In this document: positions 1 to 7,315 of the stretch, one piece after another
Layout: each line of letters opens with the position of its first letter
How positions within the stretch are numbered: the first letter of the stretch is position 1
Source: an uncultured Bacteroides sp.
GTDB lineage: Bacteria > Bacteroidota > Bacteroidia > Bacteroidales > Bacteroidaceae
DNA: 26,756 nucleotides
Direction of reading: 5' to 3'
Assembly: GCA_900766195.1 (NCBI GenBank)
Contig: CAAFUN010000136.1
Coordinates: forward strand, 1-26,756
Position numbers and translations under genes: made by a program
The notes under the pieces: model-generated
Told to the model about the DNA's origin: nothing
Database searches by the model: none
Seen by the model: the letters and a program-made list of their open reading frames with translations, nothing else

Positions 1-394
1 CCGATTTACTATCTATTTTCGCAAATAACATAAGGTATTATAAGGCATTTTGAACAGCTTTATTACGTGTTTTTATGAAATGCCATATAGTCATTAAATG
101 TTAGCTGTCCGTAGGTGTTTAGCTTCTAATTTTATTTGTAAGCCAACTTGTTTTTCCTATTGCAGATACCATAACCTCACAGAGCAAAGATATGAAAATA
201 TGTATGTATCGGTATTCAGTGAAACGATATTATTGAGGAAACGCCATATATTCTCTAGTGTCAAGTTTTTAAATCTTTTTTCATAAAGTATGCTTGGAAT
301 ATTATTCTATAAATAACTTATAAATTATTTATATTGGCATCATAATCTACACTGACCTATACTTGCAGGCTTTAATTCTGTTTATTTGTTGTAT
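1..394. other. Left-edge intergenic region, no supported gene
   Basis: This AT-rich stretch contains no open frame with recognisable protein features. A 62-codon frame at 98-286 has a composition that does not resemble a protein. A minus-strand TATCTTTG at 185-192 matches the Bacteroidetes −7 element but has no good −33 partner, and only very short frames follow it towards the left edge. It could serve a small gene or RNA transcribed leftward, but nothing confirms this. Confidence 0.5.
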
Positions 395-426
395 ATTGGA
401 ACATAAACCTATATCCATTATCTTTG
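395..426 (+). promoter_or_regulatory. Bacteroidetes-type promoter of the trans-sulfuration gene
   Basis: ATTGG at 395-399 serves as a −33 element, and TATCTTTG at 419-426 is an exact match to the TAnnTTTG −7 consensus. The spacer is 19 bp, the usual value for the primary sigma factor of Bacteroides. Transcription would begin near 433, giving a leader of about 37 nt before the ATG at 470. Confidence 0.7.
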
Positions 427-433
427 TACAGAA

Positions 434-445
434 CGAATGTATTCG
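434..445. promoter_or_regulatory. Small dyad at the predicted transcription start
   Basis: CGAATGTATTCG is a perfect 5-bp inverted repeat around a central GT. It sits on or just after the predicted transcription start of the trans-sulfuration gene, where a bound protein could block initiation. The co-oriented Lrp/AsnC regulator at 1720 is the obvious candidate ligand. That link is inference, and a 5-bp dyad can arise by chance. Confidence 0.35.
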
Positions 446-469
446 GATAATCATTAAAAAGAAAGAAGT

Positions 470-1687
470 ATGAGTGCAATAAAAGAAAAGTCATCAGAAA
501 AACGCGCTTACGGTTCGGAATTAGGATTCCTTACTCGCGCTGTGCATACCGGAAATGATGTAGACTCGGAGACCGGAGCTATCAAAAGACCTATTGTGAT
601 GGCTAATAGCTATGAACTACCTTATGATCCGACTGATTTGAACTGGAGTGAAGCCGGTAAGAATCTATACACTCGCAATGGGGGAGCAAATCAACAATAT
701 TTGCAGGAAAAGTTGGCTTCATTAGAAGGTGGCGAAGATTGCATTTGTCTGGCATCAGGTGTAGCTGCACTGTCAGGCCTCTTCTTTGCTTTACTTAAAA
801 GTGGAGATCATGTAATTTATTCCAATGTTACTTATATTGCTGTCTATCGTCTGTTTCACGAATTATTGAATAACAAATTTAATATTGAATCTTCAATTGT
901 AGATACGACTGATCCCAATGCTGTTAAGGCGGCAATACGTCCTAACACCCGCCTCATTCATATTGAAACTCCCGGTAATCCTACTATATCTATTTCGGAT
1001 ATTGAAGCTATAGCCCGTATTGCGCATGATAATAATGTATTATTATCGGTGGATAATACCTTTGCATCTCCTTACAATCAACGTCCCATTGAGCTAGGGG
1101 CCGATTTTGTTGTTGAAAGTTTAACCAAATACATCAATGGACATGGAGATGCCATGGGAGGTGCAATAATTGGAAAGAAAGAGAATTTGGATATTATCCG
1201 TACTCAATCTCAAATCAATCTGGGTGGAACAATTAGTCCTTTCAACGCTTGGCTGATTATGCGTGGAGCAGTAACATTGCCTCTTCGCATGCGCCAACAT
1301 AACTCAAATGCATTAGCACTAGCCCGCTATCTTCAGTCACTTCCATGTGTTAGCTTTGTTGCTTACCCCGGGTTAGAGAACCATCGTGGTCATGAGATAG
1401 CACGTCGTCAGATGACTGGCGGATATGGAGGAGTCATCTCATTTGGATTAGATGCCGGACATGATGAGCATAATAAGTTTGTAAGCCATTTGCGGATCAT
1501 TACTTCGGCAGTTTCTTTAGGGCACGATGAAAGTCTTATCGTTTTTCTTGGAGAAAAGGATGAGAGGCAATATCTTTATCCCAAAGAGTTTCACAATGGA
1601 TTTTTCCGCTTTAGTGTGGGTATAGAAGATGAGAGAGATTTAAGAGAAGATATCAGACAGGCACTACACAAGAGCGGTTTACTTTAG
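470..1687 (+). CDS. PLP-dependent trans-sulfuration enzyme (cystathionine/methionine lyase family)
   Basis: This 405-residue protein belongs to the Cys/Met metabolism PLP-dependent (fold type I) family, which cleaves or forms C-S bonds in cystathionine, methionine, homocysteine or acyl-homoserine. Visible features are the YTR phosphate-binding motif (Y67, R69, contributed across the dimer), the glycine/serine turn ASGVAA at 95-100, VDNTF with the pyridine-binding D195, and SLTKYINGHGD with the Schiff-base lysine K220. Length is typical. Two points are unusual: the motif usually read as YSRxxNPT is YTRNGGAN here, and the cysteine that methionine gamma-lyases carry near position 120 appears to be missing (IYSNVTY). 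Exact substrate and beta- versus gamma-specificity are therefore uncertain. The ATG follows a weak AT-rich leader, and the 37-nt leader from the predicted promoter supports this start. An Lrp-type regulator follows 32 bp downstream and is probably cotranscribed. Confidence 0.88.
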   Translation: MSAIKEKSSEKRAYGSELGFLTRAVHTGNDVDSETGAIKRPIVMANSYELPYDPTDLNWSEAGKNLYTRNGGANQQYLQEKLASLEGGEDCICLASGVAALSGLFFALLKSGDHVIYSNVTYIAVYRLFHELLNNKFNIESSIVDTTDPNAVKAAIRPNTRLIHIETPGNPTISISDIEAIARIAHDNNVLLSVDNTFASPYNQRPIELGADFVVESLTKYINGHGDAMGGAIIGKKENLDIIRTQSQINLGGTISPFNAWLIMRGAVTLPLRMRQHNSNALALARYLQSLPCVSFVAYPGLENHRGHEIARRQMTGGYGGVISFGLDAGHDEHNKFVSHLRIITSAVSLGHDESLIVFLGEKDERQYLYPKEFHNGFFRFSVGIEDERDLREDIRQALHKSGLL

Positions 1688-1719
1688 TTCTCTGTAATTC
1701 ATATATTAAATGCAAGGCT

Positions 1720-2202
1720 ATGACGAATCTAGTAGAAAGACTTGATGTGATTGATTTGAAGATACTCAGCGTTCTTCAGGAAGACTGTAGACTGACCACA
1801 AAGGAAGTGGCTCGTAAGGTCAACTTATCCACTACTCCTGTATTTGAGCGGATAAAACGCATGGAGAAGGAGGGATACATTAAACGCTATGTTGCTGTGC
1901 TTGATGCCAACAAGCTCAATCGCGGGTTTACGGTTTACTGTAATGTGCGGCTGAAACAGATTAACAAGCAGATTGCCGAAGAATTTAGCAAGGCAATGCT
2001 TGATTGGGATGAAGTATCCGAATGTTATAACGTGAGCGGAGAGTTCGATTACCTGCTTAAGGTGCAGGCTCCCAATATGAAAGAATATCAGAGCTTTGTC
2101 ATTAACGTACTAGGTACTCTGGATTTTTTAGCTAATATCCAGAGCGTTTTTGTTATGGATACGGTAAAGATTGGCTATGGCATACCAATGAATCACATTT
2201 GA
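1720..2202 (+). CDS. Lrp/AsnC family transcriptional regulator
   Basis: This 160-residue protein has the standard two-part Lrp layout. An N-terminal winged helix-turn-helix covers roughly residues 8-60, starting with LDVIDLKILSVLQED and including the recognition region VNLSTTPVFERIKRMEKEGYI. An alpha-beta RAM/effector domain covers about 65-150 and includes YNVSGEFDYLLKV, typical of the ligand-binding and oligomerisation interface. Such proteins form dimers to octamers and sense amino acids. Its position directly after the trans-sulfuration enzyme suggests local control of sulfur amino-acid breakdown, possibly through the dyad at 434-445. The stop codon lies 2 bp from the end of the opposing LRR gene, so the two transcripts must converge or overlap. 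Confidence 0.93.
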   Translation: MTNLVERLDVIDLKILSVLQEDCRLTTKEVARKVNLSTTPVFERIKRMEKEGYIKRYVAVLDANKLNRGFTVYCNVRLKQINKQIAEEFSKAMLDWDEVSECYNVSGEFDYLLKVQAPNMKEYQSFVINVLGTLDFLANIQSVFVMDTVKIGYGIPMNHI

Positions 2203-2204
2203 TT

Positions 2205-3266
2205 TTATTGGTATATCAATTTACTCGTTTTTTCTCCGAAGATATTTTCGCCTATTGTGGTTATTTTATGTCCGGTCACTACTACACGCTTCAGATTGTC
2301 GCATCCGATGAATGCTCCATACTCTATGGCTGTGATGCTAGCCGGAAGTGTTAATGTGCCGGAGAGCCTTCCACAACCGCTGAATGCACGTTGTCCAATA
2401 CTTTTCAGTTTATGAGGCAGTTTTATTCCCAATAAGTATTTCTTTTGTGTAAAAGTATATTCGGGTATAACCGTGGCATTGCATTGCTCAATATCGGCAA
2501 AAACAATATTGGGCATATAGTCGCGAATGAGTTTGAAATCTGCTTCGTCCAACTTTCCTTCTACTGTAAGAAAGTTCACATCTTTAGGCTGTATACCTGC
2601 TTTTAGGAGTTCGCTTGCAAGACTTCCTCTTAAGGCCACCTGCACTTTTACTCTTAATGGCTCACCTTGCAATATGGAAAAGTTGTCCCAATGCTTCTTT
2701 CTACGATAGTTATCTACGCTTCCGGCTGGAACAAATATAGCCGTAATACTGTCGGCCAGTGCGTGAGGAAGTAGATTGGGAGCTGTCTTCTTTCTGATCT
2801 GACATACATACAAGTTATTGCATCCTTTAAATGCTCCATCTTCTATGTTCTTAATCTTGTCGGATAATATGACTTCGCGTAAGCTTTCTTTTCCTTGAAA
2901 AACACTATCGGTAAGTTGTTTACAGAAGGCGTAAGCTGGTATGCAATTCATGGGGTAGATGTAGAGCTTATCAGGAAATGTTCCATTCTTTCCGGCATAA
3001 AAACTAATTGATGCATTGGAGATATCAAGTACTTGCAAGTTTTTAAATTCATCGCGTAAATGACGAAAATCCACAGCATTCAGCTTTCCGGTTAATGTCA
3101 AATGAGTTGTGCTGTCTGCCTCTTCTTGGGTCAGTTGGCTGATCATTGTTCCTGCTTTGGGTACGAAAAAGGTTTTCTTTTTCATCACTGAATTATTTGT
3201 TTGTGCGATCGATGCGCACGCTGACGCAGCCAATATTATTATAGCATAAAGAGTCTTGATTCTCAT
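2205..3266 (-). CDS. Exported BspA-like leucine-rich repeat protein
   Basis: Using the ATG at 3266 the protein has 353 residues. The N-terminus (MRIKTLYAIIILAASACASIAQ) looks like a signal peptide, with a cysteine that could alternatively mark a weak lipobox. The mature part holds two similar modules, roughly residues 50-165 and 235-345. Each has a GKLxxxDFxxLRD segment, then an IPxYxF segment, then an IxxxAFxGC-N/R-L repeat typical of the LRR_5/BspA class. These proteins are usually surface or periplasmic and involved in binding. The upstream GTG at 3290 would add eight residues, but the TATCTTTG promoter element at 3290-3297 overlaps it, so transcripts would start downstream of that codon. 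No function-specific domain is visible. It converges with the Lrp regulator. Confidence 0.8.
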   Translation of the reverse strand: MRIKTLYAIIILAASACASIAQTNNSVMKKKTFFVPKAGTMISQLTQEEADSTTHLTLTGKLNAVDFRHLRDEFKNLQVLDISNASISFYAGKNGTFPDKLYIYPMNCIPAYAFCKQLTDSVFQGKESLREVILSDKIKNIEDGAFKGCNNLYVCQIRKKTAPNLLPHALADSITAIFVPAGSVDNYRRKKHWDNFSILQGEPLRVKVQVALRGSLASELLKAGIQPKDVNFLTVEGKLDEADFKLIRDYMPNIVFADIEQCNATVIPEYTFTQKKYLLGIKLPHKLKSIGQRAFSGCGRLSGTLTLPASITAIEYGAFIGCDNLKRVVVTGHKITTIGENIFGEKTSKLIYQ

Positions 3267-3289
3267 AGTTATTATAAATATCTTTTTCA

Positions 3290-3297
3290 CAAAGATA
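3290..3297 (-). promoter_or_regulatory. −7 promoter element of the LRR gene
   Basis: On the minus strand this reads TATCTTTG, an exact TAnnTTTG match. Transcription would begin near 3283, leaving a leader of about 17 nt before the ATG at 3266. The −33 region is poor, so strength is uncertain. The element rules against the GTG at 3290 as the start codon. Confidence 0.5.
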
Positions 3298-3339
3298 AGT
3301 ATTTTGTGAAAGTATCTTCTTATTTTTCAATTTTATAGG

Positions 3340-3347
3340 TATTTTTG
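3340..3347 (+). promoter_or_regulatory. Possible −7 element of the CPBP protease gene
   Basis: TATTTTTG matches TAnnTTTG and lies 53 bp before the ATG at 3401, giving a leader of about 45 nt. No convincing TTTG is found at the −33 distance, and the region is very T-rich, so a chance match is possible. Confidence 0.35.
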
Positions 3348-3400
3348 CTTACCCTTTAACAAATTGGAGTAGGGTTTATTATAAATAAATAATCGGATTA

Positions 3401-4285
3401 ATGGAAATTTGGAATAAACAAAATATAGATGCGGATAAGCCTGGTAGTCAGTCATATCTGACGGTATCATTGAAGATTATAGTATTTCTAGGTGTGATGC
3501 TTTTATTTACGGGCATACTCTCAACTTTATTTTTGCTGACTTTGAAGCTAATCTTGGGAGCGGGTTACTTTGATATGCTGAATGCTTTCTTTATTGAATT
3601 TGCAATGCTGATTGGCACTTGCTTGTCAGCTTGGTTCATTTGCTGTGTTTGGGAGCATTTGCCGTTTTCTTCCTTAGGACTTTCTTCTCTGCGCGGGCGC
3701 ATGCCTGATGTTCTTATGGGTGCATTGATCGCACTTATCATTTATGCCATAGGATTTGGAGTATTATATATTTCGGGTGAAGTGCATGTAACGAAAGTCA
3801 GTTTTGATATTGAAAGTCTTTTGCTTTCCTTCTTACTCATGCTTTTGGTAGCTTTTACAGAAGAACTATGTGTGCGTGGCTTCATTTTAGGTCATTTGTT
3901 AGATGCCGGACTCAATCGCTATGTTGCATTATCTTTGTCTGCCCTTTTGTTTTCGTTGATGCATCTCTTCAATCCTAATTTTTCTTTTCTACCTTTTCTT
4001 AATATTATTCTTGCCGGTTTATTATTGGGCTCAACTTATATATACACGCGTAACCTTTGGTTCCCCATAGCTTTACACTTGTTTTGGAACTGGCTACAAG
4101 GGCCTATACTTGGTTTTGAAGTGAGTGGAGGAGAGTTTGGCAATAGTTTGCTTACCTTAGCTTTCCCCAGCAATACACTTTTCAATGGTGGAGAGTTTGG
4201 CTTCGAAGGCTCTATTGTTTGTACTGTCCTACTGGTCGTGGTTACTTTTATTCTACTCAAGTACAAACCTTTGGCACGTACCTGA
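3401..4285 (+). CDS. CPBP family intramembrane metalloprotease
   Basis: This 294-residue protein is strongly hydrophobic, with about eight predicted membrane helices. It carries the three motifs of the CPBP (CAAX protease and bacteriocin-processing, Abi) family in order: EELCVR (E154, E155, R159), FSLMH (F184, H188) and HLFWN (H226, N230). These residues form the intramembrane catalytic site related to Rce1. The family includes prenyl-protein peptidases and bacteriocin self-immunity proteins. No bacteriocin-like peptide gene is visible nearby, so the substrate is unknown. The gene appears monocistronic, with its own possible promoter upstream and a strong hairpin just downstream. Confidence 0.92.
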   Translation: MEIWNKQNIDADKPGSQSYLTVSLKIIVFLGVMLLFTGILSTLFLLTLKLILGAGYFDMLNAFFIEFAMLIGTCLSAWFICCVWEHLPFSSLGLSSLRGRMPDVLMGALIALIIYAIGFGVLYISGEVHVTKVSFDIESLLLSFLLMLLVAFTEELCVRGFILGHLLDAGLNRYVALSLSALLFSLMHLFNPNFSFLPFLNIILAGLLLGSTYIYTRNLWFPIALHLFWNWLQGPILGFEVSGGEFGNSLLTLAFPSNTLFNGGEFGFEGSIVCTVLLVVVTFILLKYKPLART

Positions 4286-4330
4286 AACTTTTAGAAGATG
4301 GTGGATGTATCACCAATAATTAGATTATAA

Positions 4331-4370
4331 AACGACCTTGCTCATTATATGAACAAGGTCGTTCTTTAGT
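4331..4370. terminator. Bidirectional rho-independent terminator
   Basis: AACGACCTTG at 4331-4340 pairs perfectly with CAAGGTCGTT at 4354-4363 around a 13-nt loop that can pair further inside (TCAT/ATGA). A T-rich run (TTCTTT) follows on the plus strand and an A-rich run lies on the other side. It sits between the convergent CPBP and ABC-2 permease genes and can serve both. Confidence 0.85.
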
Positions 4371-4385
4371 TGGAAAGTCGTATCT

Positions 4386-5345
4386 TTATCTCGGACGGAT
4401 TTCCCTTCTCATAAAAATAACATAAGATAAGGAGAAGCAAACGATAGTTACGGCAATGAGTCCGGTCAGCTGTGGCCAAATAACCAATAAGCTCTGTCCC
4501 AATGGAAGCGGACTAGGAATAGCACCTTCCACTTGTTCGGTCATTAGTGGCCCCAGGCTTCGTATATTGGGCATCAGTAATACAGAGGTAGCCTGATTAA
4601 AAAGTTCGCAGGGGTTCAGAGACATCAGCCCCCAAACAAACTTTTGATATCCGATAGGGTTGTAAAAAGGAGACATTGCTTCACGTGGTATCATCATTTT
4701 TGCAATCCAACTCACGATCATTGTATAGAATATACTGAAGAATAACCAGATAGCTATTGCTGCTAATGCTGATGTAGCTGCCTGGCGGAAACACAAGGAG
4801 AATAAAATAGCCAGGTTAAGCCAAAGTCCCACATAAAATACAGAAAGGATCAAGAAGGCAATGATGCGACAGAACTCTTCAGGAGTAAGCGGAAGTCCGG
4901 TTGCTATCAGACCCATTCCCATAACCAGAAAGCCTAGTATAAAGAGCATAATGGCTATGATGACCAGTGCTGCAATAAATTTTGCATTAATCAGGCAGTC
5001 ACGGTGTATAGGCTGAGATAGTATGCGGCATAATGTGCCTTTATTCTGCTCCGAGTTCATGGCATCAAACCCCAATGCAATGCCCAGCAGCGGTCCCAAA
5101 AAGTTGATGAACACGACAAAAGAGGGTAGGGTGCCATCCGAAACGGTAAACAGTTTCAAAAAAAGGAATGAGCTGTCTACATTTCCCGACTTTATAGCTT
5201 CATGCATACTTGTCAGTGAAGTGTACAGTGCCGCCATACATGTCAGGCTGATTATGGCAAGCAATATAACGAAACGCCAGCTGCGTACGTGGTCTGTTAT
5301 CTCTTTGTTGACAATAACCCACAATGGTTGGCTAACAGTGCTCAT
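4386..5345 (-). CDS. ABC-2 type transporter permease
   Basis: This 319-residue inner-membrane protein has about six membrane helices, including segments near residues 28-46, 73-96 and 123-147 and a last one near 290-312 ending in FMRREIRPR. The first loop is extracytoplasmic. The segment ALGFDAMNSEQNKGTLCRILSQP is characteristic of ABC-2 permeases of the NosY/CcmB-like group, where the conserved ExxxGTL motif lies between helices. The start ATG overlaps the last 14 bases of the ATPase gene and is preceded by an unusually strong GGAGGAG ribosome site inside that gene, so translation is probably coupled. It is the last gene of a three-gene operon with a NEW3-repeat protein. Substrate is unknown. 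Confidence 0.9.
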   Translation of the reverse strand: MSTVSQPLWVIVNKEITDHVRSWRFVILLAIISLTCMAALYTSLTSMHEAIKSGNVDSSFLFLKLFTVSDGTLPSFVVFINFLGPLLGIALGFDAMNSEQNKGTLCRILSQPIHRDCLINAKFIAALVIIAIMLFILGFLVMGMGLIATGLPLTPEEFCRIIAFLILSVFYVGLWLNLAILFSLCFRQAATSALAAIAIWLFFSIFYTMIVSWIAKMMIPREAMSPFYNPIGYQKFVWGLMSLNPCELFNQATSVLLMPNIRSLGPLMTEQVEGAIPSPLPLGQSLLVIWPQLTGLIAVTIVCFSLSYVIFMRREIRPR

Positions 5346-6081
5346 TTGTTTCTCCTCCTTCCTTTATATATTCGTTATACACATCAAGAAGATTTTCTTG
5401 CTTTTCACTCATTTCTGCAATATTGAGCTGCGCCATCAGTTTTCCACGGTTGAATATACCGATGCGATCGCAGGCCTTTTGCACTTGATCCAGGTTGTGG
5501 GATGAAAACAATACCGTGAGTGAATGTACCCGGCTCAGATTACGGATCATATCAATGAATTCTTGAATGCCGGCGGGGTCAATGCCCGATGTCGGTTCAT
5601 CCAGAACCACTATTTCCGGATTCTTTATCAGTACGTCTGCCAATCCTAGTCGTTGTCTCATTCCACGTGAATATTTACCTGTTTTTTTGGTCATCTGTTC
5701 TCCCAGTCCCACGCGATCCATCAGCTCTCTGGCTTTTTCTATTGCTTCCTCTTTGGTATATCCGTTCAGCAGTGCTGTGTAAACCAGATTATCAAGTCCC
5801 GTCATGTTATCATAAAATCCTAAATCTTCGGGTAGATAGCCAATCTTTTGCTTTACTTCGATGGGATGTGTTGTTGCGTCTATTCCACAGATCTCCACCT
5901 TTCCGGCAGTAGGTTCTGTCAGTCCCAGCATCATCAGGATGGTGGTGGACTTTCCCGCGCCATTGGGTCCGAGCAGCCCGAAGATCTCACCTTTTCTAAT
6001 GGATAGGCAAATATGGTCTACAGCGATAAACTTACCGTATTGCTTCGTTAAATCGGTAAATACGATTATCTCTTCGTTCAT
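5332..6081 (-). CDS. ABC transporter ATP-binding protein
   Basis: Starting at the ATG at 6081 the protein has 249 residues and a complete nucleotide-binding domain. Walker A is GPNGAGKST (38-46), the signature is SRGMRQ (138-143), Walker B is VVLDEP with D161/E162, and the switch histidine lies in SSHNLD. The order and the CcmA/NatA-like sequence fit an ABC-2 partner. The start is decided by GGAAGGAG about 8 nt upstream. The longer frame back to 6123 would run into the end of the preceding gene. Only four bases separate it from the NEW3-protein stop codon, and its own end overlaps the permease start. It energises the permease at 4386-5345. Confidence 0.94.
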   Translation of the reverse strand: MNEEIIVFTDLTKQYGKFIAVDHICLSIRKGEIFGLLGPNGAGKSTTILMMLGLTEPTAGKVEICGIDATTHPIEVKQKIGYLPEDLGFYDNMTGLDNLVYTALLNGYTKEEAIEKARELMDRVGLGEQMTKKTGKYSRGMRQRLGLADVLIKNPEIVVLDEPTSGIDPAGIQEFIDMIRNLSRVHSLTVLFSSHNLDQVQKACDRIGIFNRGKLMAQLNIAEMSEKQENLLDVYNEYIKEGGETNEHC

Positions 6082-6085
6082 AACG

Positions 6086-7252
6086 TTATCTCCTTCCATA
6101 TTTACGGAAGAGGTAGTATACACCTCCTACGGCAACTATGATAATGAGTATCCCCGTCCATCCCCATAGAACGGAGGTTTTAACGGTAATTCTGAATTGC
6201 GCTGTAGCGTTTACTTCGGGCGTTTTTGCTTCTACAGTAGTCACATAATCACCCGGAAGCGCTTTCTTAGATGCTTTCAGCACAGCGGTTACAGGACGTA
6301 TCTCACCGGCTTTTATCATGTCTATCCGCGCCGGTTCAAAAGTAACCTCCCAATTGCCGGGCTTGTTTGCCGTAAGCTGAATATCTTTCAGAATGGAAGA
6401 TCCTGTATTCTTCACTTCGAGTTCAATGCGTTTTACATCTCCGGCAGTTACATCGGTACTGAGTAATCCTTCGGGCGTAGTCAATTCCATCTGGTATGAA
6501 CCCGTCACCACAACTTCCAGATCAAGATTGGCAGAAGTGTTTCCGGCCATTGCACGTGTGGGTATTTTATAGTTTCCGGCTTCTACGTTGGCGGGAGGTG
6601 TAATTTCTATAGACACATTCTGGCTACTATTAGCTTCTACTTGTGCAGAAGTTGCCTGCTTAAAGTTGGGCTTGAAGACTACATTCCATCCTCGTGGCGC
6701 GTTAGCCATCAACGCATACAGTTGCTTGTCCGCTGTCTGATTCTTCAGCGTTGCACTGAAAGTGAAGGTAGATTTGGAATTACCTTGCATGTTAGGCTGA
6801 TCTGTAGTAAACTCCGTTTGATAAGTTCCTTGTTGAGAAACAATTACCGTGAGAGGCAGACTACCATAGCCCGAAGTTACATAAAAGGTATACGCCCCCT
6901 TGTTTATTTTGAGCGGAACAGTCACCGTCAAATTGAATTCCTGCTTGTCTTTAGGCAACACGGCCAACTTACTAATGCTCCACCCGCCTGATTTCATCTC
7001 ATACGTCCACGACCGTGGTATGCCTCCAAGAGATATTGCTGTGTTAATCATACCGGAAGAGTTGTTTACCAAGGAGACTTTGTAGTCTATTGTTGCTCCC
7101 GGAGCAACGGTTATTTTAGTATAAGGAGAGTAAAGATACACACCTCCGCCATGTGTTTTTGTTTCTGTTTTTGTATTGTCGGCGGCAAGTGTGTTGTTCA
7201 TGGGCATTATACCCAGCAAAGCTACAATTAGTAGCAAAACTTTTGTTTGCAT
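6086..7252 (-). CDS. Membrane-anchored NEW3 (alpha-galactosidase-associated) repeat protein
   Basis: From the ATG at 7252 the protein has 388 residues: a signal peptide (MQTKVLLLIVALLGIMPMNN), a large extracytoplasmic part rich in beta strands, and a single C-terminal membrane helix (WTGILIIIVAVGGVYYLF) followed by basic RKYGRR. The outer part consists of about three immunoglobulin-like NEW3/COG1470-type repeats. Recurring patterns are xxxPRxWTYE / APRGWNVVFKP / KPGNWEVTFEP, each followed by a strand such as INKGAYTFYV or EAGNYKIPTRA. In this family such proteins often stand beside an ABC-2 ATPase and permease, as here, and may act as an accessory or substrate-binding component. Upstream codons back to 7333 are excluded because the predicted promoter lies at 7308-7315. 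It is the first gene of the operon. Confidence 0.85.
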   Translation of the reverse strand: MQTKVLLLIVALLGIMPMNNTLAADNTKTETKTHGGGVYLYSPYTKITVAPGATIDYKVSLVNNSSGMINTAISLGGIPRSWTYEMKSGGWSISKLAVLPKDKQEFNLTVTVPLKINKGAYTFYVTSGYGSLPLTVIVSQQGTYQTEFTTDQPNMQGNSKSTFTFSATLKNQTADKQLYALMANAPRGWNVVFKPNFKQATSAQVEANSSQNVSIEITPPANVEAGNYKIPTRAMAGNTSANLDLEVVVTGSYQMELTTPEGLLSTDVTAGDVKRIELEVKNTGSSILKDIQLTANKPGNWEVTFEPARIDMIKAGEIRPVTAVLKASKKALPGDYVTTVEAKTPEVNATAQFRITVKTSVLWGWTGILIIIVAVGGVYYLFRKYGRR

Positions 7253-7307
7253 AGTTTGTAAAAGCTTAATGGTTATAAAAATATGAATGATTAGATTTAA
7301 AACGTTG

Positions 7308-7315
7308 CAAAAATA
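7308..7315 (-). promoter_or_regulatory. −7 promoter element of the NEW3-ABC operon
   Basis: The minus strand reads TATTTTTG, matching TAnnTTTG. Transcription would start near 7301, giving a leader of about 50 nt before the ATG at 7252. A TTG lies upstream but closer than the usual −33 distance, so the assignment is moderate. Confidence 0.45.

Noticed and set aside
98..286. 62-codon plus-strand frame at the left edge
   Set aside because: Composition is unlike a protein, no ribosome site or promoter, no recognisable motif.
3266..3290. GTG at 3290 as LRR protein start
   Set aside because: It overlaps the predicted −7 element, so the codon would lie upstream of the transcript.
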